From contig NC_002678.2 of assembly GCF_000009625.1 (NCBI RefSeq), forward strand, positions 1,922,001-1,986,000: a stretch of 64,000 nt of DNA, given 5' to 3'. Shown piece after piece: positions 49,786 to 57,956 of the stretch. The notes under the pieces are model-generated. The model saw only the letters and a list, made by a program, of their open reading frames with translations, ran no database searches and was not told the DNA's origin. This stretch comes from Mesorhizobium japonicum MAFF 303099. Lineage in GTDB: Bacteria; Pseudomonadota; Alphaproteobacteria; Rhizobiales; Rhizobiaceae. Both the position numbers and the translations under genes were made by a program. Within the stretch, counting starts at the first letter, position 1. Every line of letters begins with the position of its first letter.

Positions 49786-50418
49786 ATGTCCATTCTTCTC
49801 GTTACCTCGAGCCCGCGCGGCGCTGCCTCGCACTCGACCCGCATCGCCACCGAATTCGCCGAAAAGCTCCTCGCCGCCGATCCGTCGAACACGCTTGTCG
49901 TGCGCGATCTCGTCGCCAACCCGCTGCCGCATATCGATGCCGACTACGCGACCGGCATCTACACGCCGGTTGAAGCGCGCACCCCGCGCCAGGCTGAAGT
50001 CGTCGGCGTCTCCGATGTCGTGCTCGACGAGCTGTTCGCCGCCGACACGGTGATCCTCGCCACCGGCTTCATCAACTTCAACATCTCCTCGACGCTGAAG
50101 TCCTGGGTCGACCACATCGCCCGCTCCGGCCGCAGCTTTGCCTATGGCGAGAATGGCCCCAAGGGCCTCGTCACCGGCAAGAAGGTCTATATCGTGCTGG
50201 CCTCGGGCGGCATCTACTCGGAAGGTGCGGCCGTGCAGTTCGATCACGCCATTCCCTATCTGCGCGGCGTGCTCGGCTTCCTGGGTATGACCGATGTCGA
50301 CGTCATCCGCATCGAAGGCGTCGGCATGGGCCCTGACGCGGTCACCGCCGCGCTCGCCAAGGCGACCGCCAAGGTCGACGCCGTGGTCGCCAGCCAGCAG
50401 GCCGCTGCTGCCGCGTAA
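49786..50418 (+). CDS. azoR: FMN-dependent NADH azoreductase
   Basis: A 210-residue flavodoxin-fold reductase that reduces azo bonds and quinones using NADH. Motifs: LLVTSSPRGAASHSTRIATEF at the FMN site, TGFINFNISSTLKSWVDHIARSG and VLASGGIYSEGAAVQFDHAIP. ATG at 49786 behind GGAG. The divergent LysR regulator is the probable activator, giving a quinone or electrophile stress response. A strong terminator follows at 50442. Confidence 0.93.
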   Translation: MSILLVTSSPRGAASHSTRIATEFAEKLLAADPSNTLVVRDLVANPLPHIDADYATGIYTPVEARTPRQAEVVGVSDVVLDELFAADTVILATGFINFNISSTLKSWVDHIARSGRSFAYGENGPKGLVTGKKVYIVLASGGIYSEGAAVQFDHAIPYLRGVLGFLGMTDVDVIRIEGVGMGPDAVTAALAKATAKVDAVVASQQAAAAA

Positions 50419-50441
50419 GGCGCTTCGATCATCTGAACTTG

Positions 50442-50470
50442 AAAGGCAGGCGCCCGCGCCTGCCTTTTTC
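50442..50470 (+). terminator. Intrinsic terminator after azoR
   Basis: AAAGGCAGGCGC (50442-50453) pairs with GCGCCTGCCTTT (50456-50467) with a minimal loop and a T run. Confidence 0.85.
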
Positions 50471-50534
50471 TTGCCGTCCCATGAAACGTGTGGACAGTCC
50501 CTCGCCCTTTGCCCCCTGATACGGCAACCTTGAC

Positions 50535-50579
50535 GATTCACTTTGGTTCACCAATAATCACAATGAACCAAGGTGAATC
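50535..50579. promoter_or_regulatory. Toxin-antitoxin autoregulatory operator
   Basis: Inverted repeat GATTCACTTTGGTTCA (50535-50550) and TGAACCAAGGTGAATC (50564-50579), one mismatch, ending on the base before the antitoxin start. The AAGGTG inside the right arm is also the ribosome-binding site. Confidence 0.75.
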
Positions 50580-50825
50580 ATGGCCATGACCGCTTTTACC
50601 GTACGCCTTTCCGACGACACGACAGATAGGCTCGACCAGCTTGCCGAAAAGCTCGATCGCTCGCGCTCCTATGTGGCCGCCCAAGCCATTGAGGACTTTG
50701 TAACCCGCCAGGAATGGCAGCTCGCGGAGATAGAGGCGGGATTGGCCGAGGCCGAGCGCGGCGAATTCGCCAATGAGCAAGAGTTGGCCGCCGTGATTGC
50801 CAAATATATCAAGCCCGCCGGCTGA
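50580..50825 (+). CDS. Ribbon-helix-helix antitoxin (CopG/ParD-like)
   Basis: An 81-residue antitoxin. The N-terminal beta strand FTVRLSDDTTDRLDQLAEKL and helix DRSRSYVAAQAIEDF form the DNA-binding ribbon-helix-helix; the acidic C-terminus (EIEAGLAEAERGEFANEQ) would wrap the toxin. Two-base gap to the toxin gene. Binds the inverted repeat before its start. Confidence 0.9.
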   Translation: MAMTAFTVRLSDDTTDRLDQLAEKLDRSRSYVAAQAIEDFVTRQEWQLAEIEAGLAEAERGEFANEQELAAVIAKYIKPAG

Positions 50826-50827
50826 TT

Positions 50828-51121
50828 GTGAGCCACAAGACAATCCGCTGGACCAAGCGGGCATTGCGCCGGCTTGACGAAATCGGCGCGCATATCGAGA
50901 AAGACAGTCCTGAAGCGGCCAGCCGTGTCATTGCGCGCATCTTGTCCGCTGCCGAACTGCTCACACAGCAGCCGGCCATGGGTCGCGTTGGACGTATCAA
51001 AGCGACGCGAGAGCTCGTCTTGGTCGATATCCCCTATATCGTCCCCTATCGCGTCAGCGGGAATACCGTCGAAATACTCACCGTCATACACGCCGCCCAA
51101 CAGTGGCCGCGGACCTTGTGA
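50828..51121 (+). CDS. RelE/ParE-family toxin
   Basis: A 97-residue toxin, GTG start at 50828. The family pattern is IRWTKRALRRLDEIGAHIEK, then MGRVGRIKATRELVLVDIP and YIVPYRVSGNTVEILTVIHAAQQWP. ParE-type gyrase poison or RelE-type ribosome-dependent nuclease cannot be separated by sequence alone; the VIHAAQQWP ending is more ParE/RelE-2 like. Translationally coupled to the antitoxin. Confidence 0.9.
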   Translation: MSHKTIRWTKRALRRLDEIGAHIEKDSPEAASRVIARILSAAELLTQQPAMGRVGRIKATRELVLVDIPYIVPYRVSGNTVEILTVIHAAQQWPRTL

Positions 51122-51143
51122 TCTCGACTTGCTGCTGCTTTTT

Positions 51144-51443
51144 CTAGCCGACGAAATGCCTGAGCAGGCCCGCCGAAGCGACGCCGATCAGCACGGTCGG
51201 CAGCATGGAAAGCCGCGTCGCCACGACGAAGGTGATAGCCAGCGCCAGAAGGTCGGCGGGATTGCGCGACACGAAGGCCGGCGCGATGACCGAGATCAGC
51301 ACGCAACCGGGTGCCGCCTCCATCACCGCGGTCGCACGCGCGCTGAGCACGCGGTTGCGCAGCATCACATATCCGCCGATCCGGGTGAGATAGGTGACGC
51401 CGGCCATCAGCACGATGGTGAGAAGGGTCGCCGTGTCGATCAT
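51144..51443 (-). CDS. azlD: AzlD-type branched-chain amino acid exporter subunit
   Basis: A 99-residue membrane protein with about four helices (TLLTIVLMAGVTYLTRIGGY, SARATAVMEAAPGCVLISV). Small partner of AzlC in export of branched-chain amino acids or analogues. Its start overlaps the azlC stop by four bases (ATGA). Confidence 0.9.
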   Translation of the reverse strand: MIDTATLLTIVLMAGVTYLTRIGGYVMLRNRVLSARATAVMEAAPGCVLISVIAPAFVSRNPADLLALAITFVVATRLSMLPTVLIGVASAGLLRHFVG

Positions 51444-52174
51444 GCATCACCTGCCATCAGCCAGGCGGCAAGCAGCCCCGACACCGCGCCCGCCGCGACA
51501 TACCAGGCGCCGGGAATGAAGAGATAGACAAGGGCGGCAACGACCAGGCTGACCAGCCAGGGCCGCGCCGCCGCCACGCTTTTCCACATGCCGCGCATCA
51601 GCACCAGGAAGACGGCCGGAAACGCCATGTCGAAACCATAGGTCTCGACATGGCCGAGCATCGGGCCGAGCAAGGCGCCGAGCGTGGTGAAGGAAGCCCA
51701 GGTCAGGTACATCGCCAGGGCCGCGCCCATATAGTAACGCGGGCTGAAGGCCGGCGTGATGCCAGCCGCGGCACGCTGCTTGGCGTCGGCCAGGCCCAGC
51801 GCCCAGCTTTCGTCGCACAGGAAGAACAGCGCCGGAAACGCCTTGCGCCGCGGCAGGTCGCGCAGGAACGGCGCAAGCGCTGCTCCCATCAGCAGATGGC
51901 GGCTGTTGACCAGGAAGGTGATGGCGACGATGAGCAGGATATGCGGCGGCGACGTCCACAACTGGATCGCCGCGAATTCCGAGCCGCCGGCGAAGTTCAG
52001 CCCCGTCATCATGGACAGTTCGAGCGTGCTCAACCCTTTTTGCGTCGCCTGGGCGCCAAGCACCAACGCATAGGGGATGGTGCCCAACAGCACCGGCGCG
52101 CAGGATGCCACGCCTCGGCGGAACTCGGATCCCGAGCCATCGCCCGCCGCTTCGACTGCCTGTGAAATGCTCAT
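51440..52174 (-). CDS. azlC: AzlC-family branched-chain amino acid exporter
   Basis: A 244-residue permease with about six helices: the family start RRGVASCAPVLLGTIPYALVL, NFAGGSEFAAIQLW and HLLMGAALAPFLRD. ATG at 52174 is selected; longer in-frame starts give no improvement to the membrane topology and lack a site. It is co-translated with azlD and diverges from the AsnC-type regulator at 52345. Confidence 0.9.
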   Translation of the reverse strand: MSISQAVEAAGDGSGSEFRRGVASCAPVLLGTIPYALVLGAQATQKGLSTLELSMMTGLNFAGGSEFAAIQLWTSPPHILLIVAITFLVNSRHLLMGAALAPFLRDLPRRKAFPALFFLCDESWALGLADAKQRAAAGITPAFSPRYYMGAALAMYLTWASFTTLGALLGPMLGHVETYGFDMAFPAVFLVLMRGMWKSVAAARPWLVSLVVAALVYLFIPGAWYVAAGAVSGLLAAWLMAGDA

Positions 52175-52344
52175 GCTCTGCCGCCGGCCGGCCTCGCGGC
52201 CACCGCTTCCCTGCGTTTGAACTCTCATGATACCGGCGGCAAACATACCCCCGGCCCTCCGCAATTTGCTTGCGAAGATTGTTGCATTTTCTCTTTTCTT
52301 GGCACTGAATGTCTTAAATGCCGATGAAAATGGAATCTGGAGCC

Positions 52345-52803
52345 ATGAAGCTCGATGACATCGACAAGCGCATCCTGCGGGCGCTGCAACGCAACGGCCG
52401 CATGGCCAACAACGATCTGGCCAGCGAGGTCGGCCTTTCGCCCTCGCCTTGCCTGCGGCGTGTGAAGCTGCTGGAGGAGGCCGGCGTCATCGACCGCTAT
52501 GTCGCCGTGCTCAACCCGGCCAGCATCGACAAGGGTCTAACCTTCTTCACCCGCATCTGGCTGAAGACGCAGGACGAGGACACGGTCCAGCACTTCGCCA
52601 CCGAAGTGGCCAAGCTGGCGCAGGTCATGGAATGCTATCTGATGCTCGGCGACTGCGATGCCCTGGTGCGCGTGGTGGCGGCCGACGTAAACGACTATCG
52701 CCGCTTCCAGTCGGAGCATCTGAGCCGCATCAAGGGCGTCCAGAACGTCAAGACCGACGTTCCCAGTTGGACGATCAAATACACCTCGGAACTGCCGATC
52801 TGA
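52345..52803 (+). CDS. Lrp/AsnC-family regulator
   Basis: A 152-residue leucine-responsive type regulator, divergent from azlCD. The helix-turn-helix is in LDDIDKRILRALQRNGRMAN and DLASEVGLSPSPCLRRVKLL; a C-terminal RAM domain (about 75-145) has the effector site. GGAG precedes the ATG at 52345 by a short spacing; upstream in-frame starts (52318, 52330) are possible. A role in inducing AzlCD on amino acid excess is the usual arrangement. Confidence 0.9.
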   Translation: MKLDDIDKRILRALQRNGRMANNDLASEVGLSPSPCLRRVKLLEEAGVIDRYVAVLNPASIDKGLTFFTRIWLKTQDEDTVQHFATEVAKLAQVMECYLMLGDCDALVRVVAADVNDYRRFQSEHLSRIKGVQNVKTDVPSWTIKYTSELPI

Positions 52804-52947
52804 CTGGTGCCACAGAGCGGCCCGCATGCCTGGAGCAGCGTTTCGGACTGGATAAAAAATGCAACCGGATTGTAGGATCGGTTTCGGTGCCATCGTCCTT
52901 CGGACGCAAGCAGCGCGCAGCGCTGCCCTCTGGCATGGGAGATTTGC

Positions 52948-54150
52948 ATGAACCTTTCCTATCGTTGGGTCATCGTCGCCACTGGTGCGCTGATGTCCTG
53001 TGTCGCCATCGGCACGATGTTTTCGCTGGCGATTTTCCTTGAACCGATGGCGCTCGACACGCAGTGGTCGCGCGCCGGTATTTCGAGCGCCATGACGCTC
53101 AACTTCCTGGTGATGGGCCTCGGCGGCTTTGCCTGGGGCGCGCTGTCCGACCGCTTCGGCGCCCGCATCGTCGTGGCGATCGGTGCCGTGCTGCTCGGCC
53201 TGGCACTCGTGGTGGCGAGCCGCGCCGGCTCGCTGCTGACTTTCCAGATCAGCTATGGCGTGCTCGTCGGGCTCGCCGCCAGCGCCTTCTTCGCGCCGAT
53301 GATCGCGCTGACCACCGCCTGGTTCGACACCAACCGCAGCCTTGCGGTTTCGCTGGTCTCGGCCGGCATGGGCGTCGCCCCGATGACGATCTCGCCCTTC
53401 GCCCGCTGGCTGATCTCGGCCTATGAATGGCGCACCGCCATGTTCGATATCGGCATCATGGCCTGGGTGCTGCTGCTGCCGGCGGTGCTTCTGGTGCGCC
53501 AGCCGCCAAAGCCCGCCGTGGCGGCCGGGGCTTCCGCACCGGTTGCCGAAGGCGCCGGCATGAGCGTGGCCCAGGCGCTGCGTTCGCCGCAGTTCATCGT
53601 GCTGGGGCTGACCTTTTTCACCTGCTGCGCTGCCCATTCCGGGCCGATCTTCCATATGGTCAGCTACGCCATGCTGTGCGGTGTCGCCCCCATGGCGGCG
53701 GTGACGATCTACAGCGTCGAGGGTCTCGCAGGCTTGGGCGGCAGGCTTCTCTACGGCGTGCTGGCCGACCGGCTCGGCGTCAAGCCGGTGCTGATCACGG
53801 GCCTGGTGATCCAGGCGGTCGTCATTGCCGCCTATCTCTCGGTCAGCCAGCTCGACCAGTTCTATGTGCTGGCCGTCATCTTCGGCGCCACCTATGGCGG
53901 CGTCATGCCGCTCTACGCGGTGCTCGCGCGCGAATATTTCGGCCAGCGCATCCTCGGTACCGTTTTCGGCGCCGCCACCATGCTGTCCAGCCTCGGCATG
54001 GCGCTCGGCCCGCTCGCCGGCGGCATGGTGTTCGACGCCTATGCCAGCTACCACTGGCTGTTCATCGGCTCGGCCCTCATCGGCCTGGGCGCCGCAGGCA
54101 TAGCGATCGCCTTCCCGCCCCTGCCACGCAGGGAATTGCAGATGGCCTAA
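52948..54150 (+). CDS. MFS transporter
   Basis: A 400-residue secondary transporter with 12 predicted helices. Motif A region between helices 2 and 3: GLGGFAWGALSDRFGARIVV; equivalent loop between helices 8 and 9: GGRLLYGVLADRLGVKPVLI. The oxalate-formate/monocarboxylate branch of MFS is suggested by the motif set, but the substrate is unknown. ATG 52948 behind GGGAG. It follows the AsnC gene by 144 bases and may or may not be co-regulated. Confidence 0.9.
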   Translation: MNLSYRWVIVATGALMSCVAIGTMFSLAIFLEPMALDTQWSRAGISSAMTLNFLVMGLGGFAWGALSDRFGARIVVAIGAVLLGLALVVASRAGSLLTFQISYGVLVGLAASAFFAPMIALTTAWFDTNRSLAVSLVSAGMGVAPMTISPFARWLISAYEWRTAMFDIGIMAWVLLLPAVLLVRQPPKPAVAAGASAPVAEGAGMSVAQALRSPQFIVLGLTFFTCCAAHSGPIFHMVSYAMLCGVAPMAAVTIYSVEGLAGLGGRLLYGVLADRLGVKPVLITGLVIQAVVIAAYLSVSQLDQFYVLAVIFGATYGGVMPLYAVLAREYFGQRILGTVFGAATMLSSLGMALGPLAGGMVFDAYASYHWLFIGSALIGLGAAGIAIAFPPLPRRELQMA

Positions 54151-54203
54151 AGCGGATGGACGGGCGCGGGTGACAATTCATCGGCGCCCACCTTTGTCGA
54201 AGC

Positions 54204-55337
54204 TCAATGCCCGAACCAGCGGGCTTTGCGGCTGGAGCCGAAATTCACCTTGTCGACCCGCAAAGCCTCCGACGGTTCATAGAAAGCACCGGTGGGTTTT
54301 GGACCGGAGAAGAAATCCACATCCACCCTGGCGATACGGTTGGCGCCGAATTCAATGTAGCAGGATCCCGCCCCCGGGTTCCTTGCCGTCGGTTCCTCAT
54401 GACGGAGCCTGGCGACCAGGTTCGCCGCAACGGTGCGTGCGGCGCCCTCGGCAAAGACCCCCGCCTTCGGCGCGCCCGTATTGGCCAGATCCCCCAGCGC
54501 GTAGACGCCGGGAAAGCGGGTTTCGAGTGTACGCGGATCGATTGTGACCCAGCCGCCCTCGGTGATGCCGGCCTCGACGACGACATCGGGCGCGCGGTTC
54601 CGGGGCACGCCCAGGAACAGATCGCAGGGCAGTTCGCCGCCATTGTCGAGCGTCACAACCTTGCGGCCCTCGTCCACGGAAACCACGCGGGTGCTGGGGA
54701 TGAAGGTGATGCCGCGCTCGGCGAAGGCGGCCAGAAGCGCCTTCGACGTTTCGGGAGAAGGCGGCACCGGGCTCGACATTGAGTTCACATAGGTGATCTG
54801 GCAGTCGCCCCGGACGCCCCTCTCGGTCAAGTGGTCATGCAACATCAAGGCGCATTCGCTGGGCGCGGGCGGGCATTTGTAAGGCGCGCCGCAGACGCCG
54901 ATCACGGCATGACCGTGGGTGAAGCCGGGCAGCACCTTGGCCATGTGGGCGGCGCCCGCAACCGAGTAGAATTCGTTGCGGCCGAGCGTGATGCCGGGTG
55001 TAGCCGAGACGTCATAGTCGGCGCCGAGAGCGATCACCAATATGTCCGCCTCGTGCACAGCTTTATCCGTCGTCACGCGCCGCCGTTCCGGGTCGATGGC
55101 GGTGACGGTCTCGCGCTTCATCGTGACGCCGGCCTTGGCATAGTCGGCGTAGGGCAGCCGCACGGCCGCTTCGGTTGCGCGGCCGAACATCAGATCAAGC
55201 TTGGCAAAGCCGAACACGAAGGAATCCGACTTGTCGATGAGGGTGACAGCAATGCTGTCACCCAAAGCTTCGGACAAGGACGTGCTGAGCTCGAGCCCGC
55301 CGAAACCGGCGCCGAGGATAAGGATACGGGTTTTCAT
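54204..55337 (-). CDS. SQR-like FAD-dependent oxidoreductase
   Basis: A 377-residue flavoprotein. FAD site RILILGAGFGGLELSTSLSEAL near the start, and the loop VCGAPYKCPPAPSECALMLHD (about 160-180), typical of sulfide:quinone reductase relatives, with Cys residues near the expected redox disulfide. The third FAD signature TRFPGVYALGDLAN is near 290. ATG at 55337 behind GGAGGTGA. It follows the peroxiredoxin by 37 bases. Possible roles: sulfide or persulfide oxidation, or quinone reduction. Confidence 0.85.
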   Translation of the reverse strand: MKTRILILGAGFGGLELSTSLSEALGDSIAVTLIDKSDSFVFGFAKLDLMFGRATEAAVRLPYADYAKAGVTMKRETVTAIDPERRRVTTDKAVHEADILVIALGADYDVSATPGITLGRNEFYSVAGAAHMAKVLPGFTHGHAVIGVCGAPYKCPPAPSECALMLHDHLTERGVRGDCQITYVNSMSSPVPPSPETSKALLAAFAERGITFIPSTRVVSVDEGRKVVTLDNGGELPCDLFLGVPRNRAPDVVVEAGITEGGWVTIDPRTLETRFPGVYALGDLANTGAPKAGVFAEGAARTVAANLVARLRHEEPTARNPGAGSCYIEFGANRIARVDVDFFSGPKPTGAFYEPSEALRVDKVNFGSSRKARWFGH

Positions 55338-55374
55338 ACTGTCACCTCCTGTTGCCTGATGTCTTTGAGAAGGC

Positions 55375-56043
55375 TCAGGCGTTGCTGTGAGGCTGCGGCA
55401 CGATGCGGATATACGGCTTGGGCTGCTTCCAGCCATCGGGGTAGAGCACCTTGGCTTCGTCGTTCGAAACCGAACCCGCGATGATCACGTCGTCGCCCGG
55501 CCGCCAGTTCACCGGCGTGGCGACGCGATGCTTGGCGGTCAGTTGCATGGAGTCCACCACACGCAGGATCTCGTCGAAGTTCCGGCCGGTGGTCATCGGA
55601 TAGGCGATCATCAGCTTGATCTTCTTGTCGGGTCCGATGACGTAGACATGGCGCACCGTCTGGTTGTCTGCCGCCGTGCGCCCCTCGGCGCTGTCGCCGG
55701 CCGTGGCGGGCAGCATATCGTAGAGCTTGGCAATGGCCAGCATCGGGTCGCCGATCATCGGGAAATTCGGCGCCTGTCCCTGGGTCTCGGCAATGTCATC
55801 AGCCCATCCGGCATGACGCTCGACCGGATCGACGGAAAGCCCGATGATCTTGACGTTACGCTTGTCGAACTCGGGCTTCAGCTTGGCCATGTAACCGAGT
55901 TCAGTGGTGCAGACGGGGGTAAAATCCTTGGGATGAGAAAACAGGATGCCCCATGAATTGCCCAGCCAATCGTGGAAGCTGATTGGGCCGTGGGTGGTTT
56001 CGGCGGCGAAATCGGGCGCGGTGTCGGCGATACGAAGAGACAT
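55375..56043 (-). CDS. 1-Cys peroxiredoxin (Prx6 type)
   Basis: A 222-residue thiol peroxidase. The peroxidatic Cys45 lies in PKDFTPVCTTE; GDPMLAIAKLYDMLPA and the C-terminal half with NWRPGDDVIIAGSVSNDEAK are the Prx6-type dimer region. No resolving Cys close behind, consistent with the 1-Cys mechanism. ATG 56043 behind AGGAGGATC. Probably co-transcribed with the SQR-like flavoprotein and divergent from a BTAD-domain regulator, so a peroxide or sulfur stress operon. Confidence 0.94.
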   Translation of the reverse strand: MSLRIADTAPDFAAETTHGPISFHDWLGNSWGILFSHPKDFTPVCTTELGYMAKLKPEFDKRNVKIIGLSVDPVERHAGWADDIAETQGQAPNFPMIGDPMLAIAKLYDMLPATAGDSAEGRTAADNQTVRHVYVIGPDKKIKLMIAYPMTTGRNFDEILRVVDSMQLTAKHRVATPVNWRPGDDVIIAGSVSNDEAKVLYPDGWKQPKPYIRIVPQPHSNA

Positions 56044-56152
56044 TTGATCCTCCTGTGAGAGACGGTTGGAATTGACTACGGGTGCAGACTAGGCAACCTA
56101 TGTTCCGCCAGCGTTCCCCGCCCCACAGGCGCTTGTGACGGCGATTTCGGGC

Positions 56153-57892
56153 ATGCGGGTCTCGCATGCTGAAAGGGCCTTTCGATTGCGTGTCCGAATT
56201 CAATTGCTTGGCGGCTTCAGCGTCAGTCTGGACGATCAGATCGTACCGGTCGCGGCGTGGCGCCGGGATCGTGGCGCCGCACTGGTGAAGCTGCTGGCCG
56301 TCGCCCGCTCCCACCGCATCCACCGCGAACAGGTGATGGAGGCCTTCTGGCCCGATCTCGATCCGGAGGCCGCCGGCGCCAATTTGCGCAAGGCCGTCCA
56401 CTTTGCCCGCCGCGCGCTGGGCGCCCATGACCTCATCGAACAAGCGGCCGAAATTATCGCCCTCGCCCCGGCCGCCGACCTCGAGATCGACGTCGAAACC
56501 TTCGAGGCCGCCGCCAGGCTTGCCTTGCACTCCAAGGAAATCGCCGCCTGCGAAGCGGCCGCCGATCTCTACACGGGAGACCTGCTGCCGGACGACCCCT
56601 ATGTCGACTGGTTCGAAACGCCCCGCCAGGCCCTGCGCCAGCGCTATGCCGAGGTGCTGCGGGCCGGCAAGCTATGGCAGCGCCTGATCGCGCTGGACCC
56701 GGCCGACGAGCAGGCACAATGCGCCCTGATGCAATCGGCGCTCGACGCCGGCAACCGCGCCGAGGCGATCCGGCTGTTCAATCAGCTGAGCGAATGCCTG
56801 CGGATCGACCTCGGCGTCGGCCCCGGCGCGGAAACCGTGAAGCTCTACGAAAAGGCGCTGGCCGTGCCCTCTATCGACCCCGTCGGCTTGAGCGACCGCA
56901 TCCGCGCCTCGCTGGCCTGGGGCCTGCTGCACCTGCAAAGCGGCGACTTCGCCAAGGCCGGCCAGGTTGGCCGGGAAACCCGCGAACTGGCCATGGGCGC
57001 GGGGTTGGCCCGCGAGGTTGGCGAGGCCAGCGCCCTGATCGGCCTGGTGGCCCACATGCAGGGCCAGTGGCGCGAACTGTTCAGGGCGGAGTTCATCGAA
57101 TGGGTCCGCTCCAAGCCGGCCTTCGTCTCCAACGTTTTTGACGGGCATCTGTGCCTGGCCGAATTCTGCCTCTGCAGTGCCAAGGGCCACCACGACATCG
57201 CTGCCTCCGCACGAGAGCTCCTGTCGGTGGCCGAGGGCGCCGGCTCGGTCGCCGGGCGCGGCCTGGCCTCGCTCGTGCTGGGTGAAGCAGCCCTGTTCTC
57301 GGGCCAGTTGGCCGAGGCCGAACGCATGTTGACCGAGGCCGAAAGACTCTACGCGCAGGTGGGAACCGTGGCCGGCCGCGTACTGGCGCTGCAGCGTCTG
57401 ACGGAACTCGCGCTTGCCCGCCACCAGAAATGGCAGGCGGGACGATTGATCCACCGCGCCACCACCCTTGCCCGTTCTTCCTGGCTGGCGCCGCACCTGC
57501 TGATCAGCCTGAAAGGGCTTGAGGTGCGCGCCGCCGCCACCTCCGAGAGGATCGCCGAGACCATTCGCGAAGGTGACCGCATGCTGTCATCGGGCTGCAA
57601 TTGCCAGCCTTGCTCGATGACCTTCCGTACGGCGGCTGCCGTTGCCCTGGCCGAGGCGGGCGAGATCGAACAGGTCAACCGCCGGCTCGACGAGGCTGAA
57701 CGGGTCGCCGGCATGTGGAACGGCGGCCCCTGGGTGGCGGCCGTGTGGGAAGCGCGCGGCGTGCAGCGCCGGGCCGAGCATAACGAAACCCGGGCCATCG
57801 CGGCGTTCGAGGAAGCAGCCACGCGCTTTGCCGCGCTTGGCAGGCCGATCGACGAGGTGCGGTGTCGGGCGCGGATGGCAGATCTGGACTAG
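56153..57892 (+). CDS. BTAD-domain transcriptional regulator with TPR-like tail
   Basis: A 579-residue regulator. N-terminal winged helix (about 10-100, RIQLLGGFSVSLDDQIVPV and REQVMEAFWPDLDPEAAGAN), BTAD domain (about 105-240, AAADLYTGDLLPDDPYVDWF) and a long C-terminal helical region with TPR-like repeats (about 260-575) including a CNCQPC segment that could bind metal or sense redox. Similar single proteins without an ATPase are found beside peroxiredoxin genes in rhizobia. ATG 56153; an upstream GTG at 56135 is possible. Confidence 0.88.
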   Translation: MRVSHAERAFRLRVRIQLLGGFSVSLDDQIVPVAAWRRDRGAALVKLLAVARSHRIHREQVMEAFWPDLDPEAAGANLRKAVHFARRALGAHDLIEQAAEIIALAPAADLEIDVETFEAAARLALHSKEIAACEAAADLYTGDLLPDDPYVDWFETPRQALRQRYAEVLRAGKLWQRLIALDPADEQAQCALMQSALDAGNRAEAIRLFNQLSECLRIDLGVGPGAETVKLYEKALAVPSIDPVGLSDRIRASLAWGLLHLQSGDFAKAGQVGRETRELAMGAGLAREVGEASALIGLVAHMQGQWRELFRAEFIEWVRSKPAFVSNVFDGHLCLAEFCLCSAKGHHDIAASARELLSVAEGAGSVAGRGLASLVLGEAALFSGQLAEAERMLTEAERLYAQVGTVAGRVLALQRLTELALARHQKWQAGRLIHRATTLARSSWLAPHLLISLKGLEVRAAATSERIAETIREGDRMLSSGCNCQPCSMTFRTAAAVALAEAGEIEQVNRRLDEAERVAGMWNGGPWVAAVWEARGVQRRAEHNETRAIAAFEEAATRFAALGRPIDEVRCRARMADLD

Positions 57893-57956
57893 CACTGCCC
57901 GCCAGCACAGGCCTGGCTTAAAAAGCAAATAATCTCAGTTTCTTACCTTGGATTGT

